A DNA stretch of 64,000 nt. Origin: Rhodanobacteraceae bacterium. GTDB taxonomy: Bacteria > Pseudomonadota > Gammaproteobacteria > Xanthomonadales > SZUA-5. The position numbers and the translations under genes were made by a program. The stretch covers positions 496,001 to 560,000 of the forward strand of contig JADJPR010000020.1 in the NCBI GenBank assembly GCA_016713135.1, given 5' to 3'. Positions 20,423 to 27,937 of this stretch are shown here, one piece after another (within the stretch, counting starts at the first letter, position 1; the number at the start of each line of letters is the position of its first letter). The notes below the pieces were generated by a model, which was given only the letters and a program-made list of their open reading frames with translations, was not told the origin of the DNA and did not search any database.

Positions 20423-21328
20423 CTAACTGGCCATCAGCGTGGCGACTTCAGCGGGCGGCGCATGCTTGGTCGCCAGCGGCAGCAGGTCGCGCCAGCAATC
20501 GCGCGCGCCTGCGGCGGAGTCTGTCAAGCGTCGCAGCAGGCATTCATCCGTCGCCACCGCCAACTGAAGGCCGACATCGTCGCTGTCGCCTGCCAACGCC
20601 TGCGCCTGGTCGATGACTTCCAGCGCCCGCGTGAACTGACTCACGCGCCGCCATTGCTGAGCCTCGCGCAGCTGCGCCCACGCTGCCCGTTGCGAGTCGC
20701 CCAGATCCAGCCAGGCGCGTGCGGCTTTACCGTACTGCTCCGCTGCCTTGCGCGGTTGGTTGCGGCGCCCCTGCAGAAAGGCCGATCCATGAAGGGCGGC
20801 GGCACGAAGCCATGGCCATTGCTCCGAAGGCGCCGCCATCGACGCGATCTGCAGCGCATCGATGGCCTGCAAGCGCAAGGCCTCGCTGTTCGCCTGATCG
20901 GACTCTGCCCGTGCCAACAAGGTACTGGCCGACTGCAGCGCGCGCAGTGCCGCCAGCTCCGGCGCCGTTGCCGGCACATCGCACGATAGCCGCAGGCGCA
21001 AAGGCGCTTCGGACGCCTCCCCGCTGGACTGCAGGCGCACGTCCGCAGCGCCGCCCGCGTCCACCACCACCACCTCGAAGGCGCGACCGTCCGGCGGCAG
21101 GTCGAGCAAGCGTGCGGGCGCGCCATCCTCCGCCAGCCACAACTCCAGCGGCTCGCCACGCTCCTCGACCACCAGCACCGCCACCCGATCCGCCCGCGCC
21201 CGCAACGTCCTTGCGAACGGCAGCGTCACCGTCTCGTCGCGAATGACATCGCCACCCTGCCCCGCGCAGTCCCATGGCTCGACCGGCAGCGCCGCGGCGT
21301 GCAGCGCGAACAGCCACGTCGCAATCAT
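20423..21328 (-). CDS. N-terminal part of split TPR-CHAT protein, secreted or periplasmic
   Basis: A 301-residue frame with a hydrophobic signal-like start (MIATWLFALHAAALPVEP), a beta-rich domain up to about residue 115, and then TPR-type helices (ALHGSAFLQGRRNQPRKAAE, AWLDLGDSQRAAWAQLREAQ). It ends at TAG (20423-20425) after VATLMAS, and the same frame continues as ADVQMSLGEFESAESLAERA, another TPR. A TGG or CAG to TAG change would explain the break. Either the gene is inactivated or the stop is read through. Confidence 0.7.
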   Translation of the reverse strand: MIATWLFALHAAALPVEPWDCAGQGGDVIRDETVTLPFARTLRARADRVAVLVVEERGEPLELWLAEDGAPARLLDLPPDGRAFEVVVVDAGGAADVRLQSSGEASEAPLRLRLSCDVPATAPELAALRALQSASTLLARAESDQANSEALRLQAIDALQIASMAAPSEQWPWLRAAALHGSAFLQGRRNQPRKAAEQYGKAARAWLDLGDSQRAAWAQLREAQQWRRVSQFTRALEVIDQAQALAGDSDDVGLQLAVATDECLLRRLTDSAAGARDCWRDLLPLATKHAPPAEVATLMAS

Positions 21329-21456
21329 CGTTTCAGCCTCGACCTTGAGTCAGAAGCGAGCAAGACCATCGAGCGTTCGCCATCCGGAGCGAGGCCATCA
21401 CATGCTGGGACAGCGCACTGGTCGGGTCAATCGACCCAGCGGCACGCGCGTGAGCC

Positions 21457-22013
21457 ACCTGGAGTACCTGGCGGCTGAAGCGCTCATTCTTCACCCCCAT
21501 CTTGTGCGCTCCTGATTCGTACCTATCGTCATCGCCGATGGACCGGGGATGCGAAAAGCGTTCGGACAAGGTCCGAACCCACAGATGCCGCGAGCTTGCC
21601 GTGCGTGGGTTTGGACCTTGTCCAAACACCTGAGTACCTGGCGGCTGAAGCCTCGTTCTTACCCCCATCTTGGCGCTCCTGATTCGTACCAATCCTCATC
21701 GCCGATGGACCGGCGATGCGAAAAGCGTTCGGACAAGGTCCGAACCCACAGATGCCGCGAGCTTGCTGTGCGTGGGTTTGGACCTTGTCCAAACACCTGG
21801 AGTACCTGGCGGCTGAAGCTCTCGTTCTTCACCCCCATCTTGTGCGCTCCTGATTCGTACCAATCCTCATCGCCGATGGACCGGCGATGCGAAAAGCGTT
21901 CGGACAAGGTCCGAACCCACAGATGCCGCGAGCTTGCTGTGCGTGGGTTTGGACCTTGTCCAAACGCTGTTGCTCCTGGGGCGCTCCCGCGATGAGGATT
22001 GGTACGAATCAGG
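21457..22013. repeat. Tandem array of a MITE-like hairpin, about three 168-base units
   Basis: Three units start near 21457, 21627 and 21795. Each carries CCTGATTCGTACCNATC, then GCGAAAAGCGTTCGGACAAG, a spacer with CCGCGAGCTTGC, and GGGTTTGGACCTTGTCCAAA. The two halves (TTCGGACAAGGTCCGAA and TTTGGACCTTGTCCAAA) are themselves palindromes. The array is closed on the right at 21991-22013 by the inverted copy of its left end (GATGAGGATTGGTACGAATC). A single inverted copy lies at 58522-58684. Open frames in the array are by-products of the repeats. The stretches 21329-21456 and 22014-22153 hold no gene. Confidence 0.85.
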
Positions 22014-22153
22014 CGTGCGCTTGTCGGACTGGCCGAGGGGAATGCCGTGGACCACCCGCAAGAAACCCGCCCATCGGCGGCCTTGCATCCTTCTCCCCGC
22101 CCGCGGGAAGAGGAGTCTTATCCCGCGCGGGTTGGATCCTGCGGCGACTTGCA

Positions 22154-22181
22154 CAAAAGAAAAAGCCGCCCCAAGGCGGCC
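22154..22181 (-). terminator. Rho-independent terminator of the gene at 22237
   Basis: On the minus strand the stem GCCGCC-TTGG-GGCGGC is followed by TTTTTCTTTT, about 55 bases after the stop codon of the 156-residue gene. On the plus strand the same stem is followed only by CTTT. Confidence 0.8.
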
Positions 22182-22236
22182 TTTCCGATGCCTCTGATGA
22201 CTGGCCGCCATGTGGCGGCCGTCGATATGCCGCGGG

Positions 22237-22707
22237 TTACGCGGCCTTCTTCTCCTCATTGGCCGCACGCCGGGACTTGCTGAAGCGGACGGAGAGGTTC
22301 TTCCGCAAGTCACTCAAGCCTTCGGAACGGCCGACCACCTTGAGCAGGGCGTAGCCCTGGGTGGCGACCTGCATGGCATCGCTGCCGAGGGCAAAGTCGG
22401 TGTCTTCCATCTTCGACACCAGCCGCGCGAGGCGGATGGCCCGCGGCTTCAGGCGATCCCGCGCATCCAGGTCGCGCAGGGCCTCTGCGACATCCAGGTT
22501 GGGCGGAACCACCTGAGGGTTTTCTGACAGGACCCGCAGGGCCTGTCGGCAGAAGGCTTCGGACTTGTCGCCGAGCGGCATGGCCCGCTTCTTCGCAGTG
22601 GGCGAGAGGGCGATCAGGCCCGCGAGGGCGGTTTCGAGGGCCGACAGGGCCGAGTCGATCTCGACGATCTGGGTGTCGGTGAGGTTCAGCGTAGCAAGGT
22701 TCTGCAT
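22237..22707 (-). CDS. Hypothetical 156-residue helical protein
   Basis: Starts MQNLATLNLTDTQIVEIDSA with AAGGAG at ideal spacing upstream, and ends in a lysine/alanine tail (SKSRRAANEEKKAA). Almost wholly helical, no signal peptide, no recognised domain. It is transcribed away from the TCGCGA array, with the WYL regulator on the other side, so its promoter may lie in or next to that array. A perfect 7+7 inverted repeat (22795-22813) lies about 90 bases upstream of its start. Confidence 0.7.
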   Translation of the reverse strand: MQNLATLNLTDTQIVEIDSALSALETALAGLIALSPTAKKRAMPLGDKSEAFCRQALRVLSENPQVVPPNLDVAEALRDLDARDRLKPRAIRLARLVSKMEDTDFALGSDAMQVATQGYALLKVVGRSEGLSDLRKNLSVRFSKSRRAANEEKKAA

Positions 22708-22794
22708 GGTTCTACTCCTTCAAGGATTTCCGGATCCGGCCCTGTGCCGTCCCGGTGTGCCGTCGTCGGCACGGATGCAATACTTCGCCATCGA

Positions 22795-22813
22795 TGTCTC
22801 ACCGGATGAGACA
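22795..22813. promoter_or_regulatory. Perfect palindrome TGTCTCA-N5-TGAGACA, possible operator
   Basis: Seven-base arms around CCGGA, lying upstream of the start of the 156-residue gene. Size and symmetry fit a dimeric repressor site. The identity of the protein that binds it is unknown. Confidence 0.45.
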
Positions 22814-22910
22814 ATGAACTACCGATTGTCTGATCGTGGCTATCGCGAGCGCTCTTGCCAGTCTCGCGAGATCTGCGCCGCCCCCGGGGAGAAACCGAAT
22901 GCCCCGCAGC

Positions 22911-22981
22911 GTAGGCCGGGGTACCGCGCAGCGGTTCCCCGGCGCTTTGCCGGTGAAGCGCTGCGCGCTACACCGGCCTAC
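22911..22981. repeat. GTAGGCCG intergenic palindromic repeat, copy 1
   Basis: About 71 bases bounded by GTAGGCCGG and CCGGCCTAC, with an inner GAAGCGCTGCGCGCTACACC. The second copy lies at 58703-58774 in the same orientation. It separates a pair of TCGCGA sites (22843, 22864) from the main array at 23003. Confidence 0.75.
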
Positions 22982-23002
22982 CCAGCTACCGATTGCTTGA
23001 TC

Positions 23003-23365
23003 GTCAGTGTCGCGACAGGTCCGGCAGGTGTCGCGAGACGTCCGCCACGTGTCGCGAGAGGTCCGAGAGGTGTCGCGAGACCTGCGTCGACGTGTCGCGA
23101 GACCGTCGCCCGGTGTCGCGAGGCTGGAATCCGGTCTCGCGAGACCGCGTCCGACGTGTCGTGAGACCAGTTGCAGGTGTCGCGACACCCGATGGGTGGT
23201 GTCGCGACACCAGAATCAGATCTCGTCAGACCTGCCTCGATGTGTCGCGAGACTGATTTCAGGTGTCGCGAGGACGATGCAATGGTGTCGCGAGACTGAA
23301 ATCCTGTATCGGCACAGGTGCGCAGATGTGTTGCGATACCCGTGACGGGTGTCGCGACGCACCGG
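23003..23365. promoter_or_regulatory. Phased array of 17 TCGCGA-centred palindromic sites
   Basis: Cores begin at 23010, 23031, 23052, 23073, 23095, 23116, 23137, 23159, 23180, 23202, 23223, 23245, 23266, 23288, 23309, 23331 and 23352. The spacing is strictly 21 or 22 bases (mean 21.4), two helical turns, so all sites face the same side of the DNA. Thirteen cores are exactly TCGCGA; the rest differ at one or two positions. The unit consensus is GGTGTCGCGAGACC, close to the perfect palindrome GTGTCGCGACAC. The sequences between cores are not conserved. The array ends 50 bases before the WYL regulator start. It looks like an operator or iteron array for a cooperative DNA-binding protein. Confidence 0.85.
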
Positions 23366-23414
23366 GAAGCTGAAGCACGCGGCGACGGCCGCCAGCATTG
23401 ACCAGGAATCGATC

Positions 23415-24374
23415 ATGGACCGCACCGAGCGCGTCAACCTCCTGCACGGACTGCTGAGCAGCCACCCGCGCGGCCTCAGCCAGGAGCGGCTGCTGCGCGA
23501 GGCAGGCTGTTCGCGCGCGTCGCTGTACCGGGATACTGCGTACATGCGCGACACACTGGGTGCGCCGATCGAACGCGTCGGGGATCCGATACGTCTGTGG
23601 CGTTATGCGAGCGACCACGTCGGCAGTTTCCAGTTGCCCGGCATGTGGATGAACGCGGACGAGCTGTACGCGCTGCTGCTCGCGCAGCAGATGCTGGAGC
23701 GCAGTGGCGCGGGCTTGTTTGGACGCGCGCTGGGGCCATTGCAACCGCGCATCCACAAGCTCCTCGGGTCACGCGCGTTCCGTCTGGACCGCCTGCGCGT
23801 GCTGCGCACCCAGGCACGCAGCGGCGACCAGACCGTGTTCCGGCTCGTGACCGAGGCGGTCCTCGCCGCGCGCCAGCTCCGCTTCGAATACCGCGCCCGC
23901 TCAACCGCGCGCGCCAGCGAACGCGTGGTCTCGCCGCAGCGGCTGATCCACCACCGCGACAACTGGTACCTGGACGCCTGGGACGCGCCACGCGCCAGCC
24001 TGCGCCGCTTCGCGCTCGATCGCATCGCCCACCCGGAACTGATGCCCGAGGCATCGATCGACCTGCCCGCCGACCAACTCGATGCGCGCGAGGAGGCCGG
24101 CTACGGCATCTTCGCCGGCCCCGACACCCACGAGGCCGTCATCGCCTTCAGCCCGCACGCGGCCCGCTGGGTAGCCGACGAACGCTGGCACCCACGCCAG
24201 CGTCAGCGCTGGCTAGCCGACGGCAGCCTGGAACTCACCCTCCCGTACTCCAACGCGCGGGAGCTGCTGATGGATGTGCAGCGGCATGGGGCTGAGGCGG
24301 AGGTCCTTGCGCCTGAGGGGTTGCGGGAGGAGATGAGGGGGATGCTGAGGGCGGCGTTGGGGAGGTATGGGTGA
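23415..24374 (+). CDS. WYL-domain transcriptional regulator
   Basis: A 319-residue regulator. An N-terminal winged helix-turn-helix (MDRTERVNLLHGLLSSHPRG, then LREAGCSRASLYRDTAYMRD) is followed by a linker and a WYL domain (LRFEYRARSTARASERVVSP and HHRDNWYLDAWD) and a WCX-like C-terminal extension. WYL proteins bind ligands such as nucleotides or nucleic acids and often control phage-defence operons (for example BrxR and CapW). AGGA lies nine bases before ATG 23415. It sits directly downstream of the 17-site TCGCGA array, which is its likely target, and upstream of the methyltransferase/ATPase/nuclease module. Confidence 0.88.
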   Translation: MDRTERVNLLHGLLSSHPRGLSQERLLREAGCSRASLYRDTAYMRDTLGAPIERVGDPIRLWRYASDHVGSFQLPGMWMNADELYALLLAQQMLERSGAGLFGRALGPLQPRIHKLLGSRAFRLDRLRVLRTQARSGDQTVFRLVTEAVLAARQLRFEYRARSTARASERVVSPQRLIHHRDNWYLDAWDAPRASLRRFALDRIAHPELMPEASIDLPADQLDAREEAGYGIFAGPDTHEAVIAFSPHAARWVADERWHPRQRQRWLADGSLELTLPYSNARELLMDVQRHGAEAEVLAPEGLREEMRGMLRAALGRYG

Positions 24375-24621
24375 GGGTCTTTAACCTCACCGATTCCATC
24401 TGACGCGTTGGCGCGAGCCACGAGTCAGCTCTGGCTTAGTCGCTGGGTGTCCCGGCTTCAGCTTGCTAAGTTCTTGGTCGTACATGCCGATCATGTCGAT
24501 GGAAACCAACACCCGCTCGCGCGTCCGTTCGAGCAAGACAGGGCTTTCCGGGTAGGGCCCACGCTATGTTAATCACGCCATTCCGTTGATACTATGGACG
24601 TCGCGTACAGCCCACGCCGCT

Positions 24622-25971
24622 ATGAGAAACCCACCCGACGGCTACCTCACGACGCTGAAGCAGCACTTTCCCACTGCGCCTGCATTCACGGTTGACGAGT
24701 CGAGTGGCTGGACCAGTACGCATGACGCGGTGAACGCGCCTCCCGCGACGACAAATCAGGCCGCTCAAGGCACGGCGTTTCAGCGCTGGTTTCACTTCAA
24801 AGAGGCGTTCTCTCCTTCCTTCGTCTCCACGGCCATCGAGACGCTCGGCTTCATGCCGGAGCACGTGGTTGACCCTTTGGAGGCTCCGGAACCACCGGCA
24901 TCACATGTCAGCTGCTGGGCATCGATGCGACGACCATCGAAATCAACCCGTTCCTTGCCGACGTCATCCGTGCCAAGACCAGCCGTATCAATCCCGAGAC
25001 GCTGATCAAGGCTGCGCAGAGCTTCCGCCACGGTCTGGCACGCACAAGCCTGACCTCGACGTGCTGGCGTCGCTACCACCAACGTTCATTGAGTCTGACG
25101 ACAAGGCGCGCTGGATCTTCTCGCGTGACTTCGCTGAGCGGCTCTCGCAGTACCTGAAGTGCATCCGTCAAATTGGCGACGCGGACGTTCAACGATTCTT
25201 CCGTGTCGCGCTGGGGGCTGTCCTGGTCGACTGCAGCAACGTCTACGTAAACGGCAAGGGAAGGCGCTACCGCGGACGATGGCAGGAGACTCAAGCCAAC
25301 GGCGCCCTCCTCGACTTTCGCTTCCATGAGCAGTTCAACACGGCGTTCGAGGACGTGCATCGCTTCGCCGCGCGCCCGGCCACGCGCGTTGACGTTGTGC
25401 ACGGCGACTCCCGCGTTGTCATGCAGTCACTGCAGCGCCCGGCCGATCTCATCGTCTTCTCGCCGCCATATCCGAACTCGTTCGACTACACCGATATCTA
25501 CAATGTCGAGCTGTGGGCGCTGGGCTACCTTACCTCCGCCGTTGACAACCTCAAGCTGCGCCGCTCCACCGTGCACTCGCATGTGCAGATCATGCGCGCC
25601 GCTGAAATGCCAGTGCACGAATGCGCCACGTTGACGTCTGCAGTGACGCAGTTGGAGGAGAAGCGGGCTGCGCTGTGGGACTCGCGAATACCCGAAATGG
25701 TTCTCGGCTACTTCCGAGACCTCGAGCTCGTGCTCACGGAATCACTGCGACTGGTGAGCGAGCGGGGGCAAGGTCCTCATGGTGGTCGGCGATTCACGTT
25801 ACGCCGGGATCTTGATCGACGTTCCCACAATCCTTGCGGAACTTCGGGCGAGCCGTCGGGTTCGAGAAGGTGCAAACGTTCGAAGTGCGCAAGATGAGCG
25901 CGCGAGCGCGCAGCAAGGAGGCAGTCACCACCTGCGCGAGTGCATCGTCGAGATGGCTCGCCAGGGGCTAG
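24622..25971 (+). pseudogene. DNA N4/N6 methyltransferase, multiple frameshifts
   Basis: Reading across frames gives one methyltransferase of about 450 residues. The first frame ends VVDP where motif I should follow; one base is missing after TTT near 24884, and the next frame gives GTTGITCQLLGIDATTIEIN. A second shift near 25030 leads to PDLDVLASLPPTFIESDDKA and the catalytic motif IVFSPPYPNSFDYTDIYNVE. A third near 25768 gives KVLMVVGDSRYAGILIDVP, and a fourth near 25848 gives VGFEKVQTFEVRKMSAS. Four shifts in 1.3 kb argue for decay, though indel errors are possible. It is convergent with the nuclease gene, 45 bases away. The gap 24375-24621 upstream holds no convincing gene. Confidence 0.8.
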
Positions 25972-26015
25972 CACCACAGCCCCCTCCTGCATATCCGCTG
26001 GATCGGTCTCGTTTG

Positions 26016-27062
26016 TCAGGCCAGCTTGGGATACAGGAACATCCGCATCGGCGGATCGAAGTCCTGGCGGGTGGTGCTGTAGTCCGGCGCGTAGTCGATG
26101 TCCGAGTGCTCGTAGTGGAGAGCGTTGGTCGCATCGAGCTCGGTTGTCCCGTCAGCGAGACCGCCACGCCGGCCATCGAACACCACGAGATAGCCCCTTG
26201 CGCCATAGTGAGGTGACGACTGGTGTGTTGAGTCCAGGTAATCGGCCAGTTGCTTGGCGCCCTCCAGCGCGCGGCTCTTGCTGTATGCCGTTCCCGGGCT
26301 GCCATCGGCCTTGACGGATTTCCCCAGCCACTTTATTTCGATGATGGCGTGCTGGGAAGTCATCTGGAACGCCACATGAATATCGACCGGATGCGTCTCG
26401 TCGACATTCTGCTCAGGCTGCACATTCTCGTTGCGCAGCACGTTGCGCAAGAACTGCGTGAGCGAACGGCGCATGATGGCCTCGGGCTTGTTCTTGAACC
26501 GCAGGTGCTTGTTGTCTTCCCACGCCTTCTGCAGCTCGTAGCAGGTCGACCGGGCTGCCGAGCGCACCCGGTAGTCATCCAGCGCCGCCCTCAGCGTTCC
26601 GAACGTCGGCCTGCAAAAGGCACTGGGATACCCCGCGACGACGTTTTCCACGTCGTACACCTTGCCACCGACAATGAACTTTTCCGCGGCGGTGTTGTAC
26701 AGATAAACGACGGCCGTCGTGGAGAGCTGCTGAAGCACTGAGACATCCAGCGGCACGACCTGAACCACATCGCTGCTCGTCACGCGCACAAGGCTCGGGC
26801 CGTCCAGTTCGTTCGTCAGGTTGTCGACGCTGGTGACGCTTCTGACCGGGCCCGCGACGATTGACGGCGTCAGGGTCGCATCGGCGAACACGGCCAGCGG
26901 ATGGGTTCTGATGCTCGGATCCAGGCGAGCGTAGATCTGGACGATCTTCCCCAGCAATTCCTTCAGTGCTGTAGCCCCCATGTCACCGAAGACCTCCTGA
27001 ACGGCGGAGGCGTACAGCTTGGCGTTGAGCGCTTTGAGCTTTTCAAAGTCCAACGTGATCAT
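26016..27062 (-). CDS. PD-(D/E)XK nuclease-like protein, likely effector of defence module
   Basis: A 348-residue protein. The C-terminal half has a nuclease-like core: a helix with PEAIMRRSLTQFLRNVL, then HPVDIHVAF with the metal-binding aspartate, and HAIIEIKWLG, the E-x-K strand. A later GYLVVFDGRRGG strand also fits the fold. The N-terminal half is unfamiliar. ATG 27062 has CGGAG at good spacing and overlaps the stop of the upstream gene by ATGA, so translation is coupled. It is the last gene of the ATPase / middle / nuclease operon. The nuclease call is by motif and could be confirmed by structure prediction. Confidence 0.65.
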   Translation of the reverse strand: MITLDFEKLKALNAKLYASAVQEVFGDMGATALKELLGKIVQIYARLDPSIRTHPLAVFADATLTPSIVAGPVRSVTSVDNLTNELDGPSLVRVTSSDVVQVVPLDVSVLQQLSTTAVVYLYNTAAEKFIVGGKVYDVENVVAGYPSAFCRPTFGTLRAALDDYRVRSAARSTCYELQKAWEDNKHLRFKNKPEAIMRRSLTQFLRNVLRNENVQPEQNVDETHPVDIHVAFQMTSQHAIIEIKWLGKSVKADGSPGTAYSKSRALEGAKQLADYLDSTHQSSPHYGARGYLVVFDGRRGGLADGTTELDATNALHYEHSDIDYAPDYSTTRQDFDPPMRMFLYPKLA

Positions 27063-27931
27063 GAGAGCTCCGCTTCCGCAGCGCGCTCCGACGCGGTTGT
27101 CGCACATTCAGCGGCGTCATGGTGCCATGCCGCCGTGACGTGCGGCGCATGGGTGGTCGGTGCAGACTGGACTGCGATGTCGTAGCCGTTGGCCGCCTCA
27201 CCGCCTTCGAGTGCGTCAAGATCGAACACGGCCCCACTGTCTGACCCGTTGGGCGATGTAGGCCCTCCCGGCATGCCCGAACCGCCAGGACCGCCTGGAT
27301 CTCCCGGGCCTGACAGGTCGTCCCCCGCGATCCTCTTTGCTTCATTGACATGGGCCATGTAGGTGAGCCATAGGATGGACGGGCTTAGCAAGTCCTGCTG
27401 CCCGGGCGGAATCACGGCGGCCAGGGCTGCGAAGTGCTCATGCAGGGTTTGAAGATGCGGCTCGTCCAGCAACATCGTGGGCGAACCACGGAGCTTGCTG
27501 GCAACAGGCGTCGGCTCCTGTTGCAGCCCCTCTGCCATGACTGACCCCGGGACTGCGAGCAAGCTCGCGGCGGCGGCGCTGAGGCAGGGGACGCGTGGCG
27601 CCATCATCTGCAGCGCCGCGAGGCCAGCCAGCATTTGACTGCCGAGCGGGGTGGACCTGAGCCTGCCTTGGGTCTCGCTCAGCAGGCCAGTCGAGACCAA
27701 GTAGTCCATGGCCTCGATGAGGTGGTCGCTGAAAGGCAGGCCTGTGCCGGTGTTGGCGAACTTGTACCCCCAATCGGACACTGCCTGCTTCGTATAGATC
27801 GACAGCAGGCACGAGAGAAAAGCGATGCGTTGCAGCTCGAGACGAGTAACGCCGCCGAGCGGCTTGTCTAACTCGGAGGCGACTAGTAAGCAGTCGAAAT
27901 GAGCTTCAGGGTTCATCTGCATGATGCTCAT
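27059..27931 (-). CDS. Winged-helix-like middle component of the ATPase/nuclease operon
   Basis: A 290-residue protein. Residues 25-105 (RLELQRIAFLSCLLSIYTKQ, WGYKFANTGTGLPFSDHLIE, AMDYLVSTGLLSETQGRLR) resemble the small helical middle components of ABC-three-component systems, with a pattern of a tyrosine-rich turn and a final winged helix. The C-terminus is a low-complexity glycine/proline stretch (about 215-235) and an acidic, alanine-rich tail. Its stop overlaps the nuclease start (ATGA). It is separated from the ATPase stop by only six bases, so the three form an operon. Confidence 0.6.
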   Translation of the reverse strand: MSIMQMNPEAHFDCLLVASELDKPLGGVTRLELQRIAFLSCLLSIYTKQAVSDWGYKFANTGTGLPFSDHLIEAMDYLVSTGLLSETQGRLRSTPLGSQMLAGLAALQMMAPRVPCLSAAAASLLAVPGSVMAEGLQQEPTPVASKLRGSPTMLLDEPHLQTLHEHFAALAAVIPPGQQDLLSPSILWLTYMAHVNEAKRIAGDDLSGPGDPGGPGGSGMPGGPTSPNGSDSGAVFDLDALEGGEAANGYDIAVQSAPTTHAPHVTAAWHHDAAECATTASERAAEAELS

Positions 27932-27937
27932 CGGCAG

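Noticed and set aside
21549..21995. 148-codon frame in the MITE array
   Set aside because: Repeats the same peptide with each unit and has no start signal; a by-product of the tandem repeat.
22799..23345. Open frames across the TCGCGA array (for example 22799-23188 minus)
   Set aside because: The period of about 21 bases keeps frames open and gives repeated SRDT-like peptides; the 22-base steps break the register, so it is not a repeat protein.
23003..23365. CRISPR array
   Set aside because: Repeats are only about 12 bases with 9-10 base gaps, far below CRISPR repeat and spacer sizes, and no cas genes are near.
24400..24575. Minus-strand fragment reading VLVSIDMIGMYDQELSKLKP
   Set aside because: Only 58 codons between stops with no good start or ribosome binding site; may be an old gene scrap but cannot be supported as a gene.
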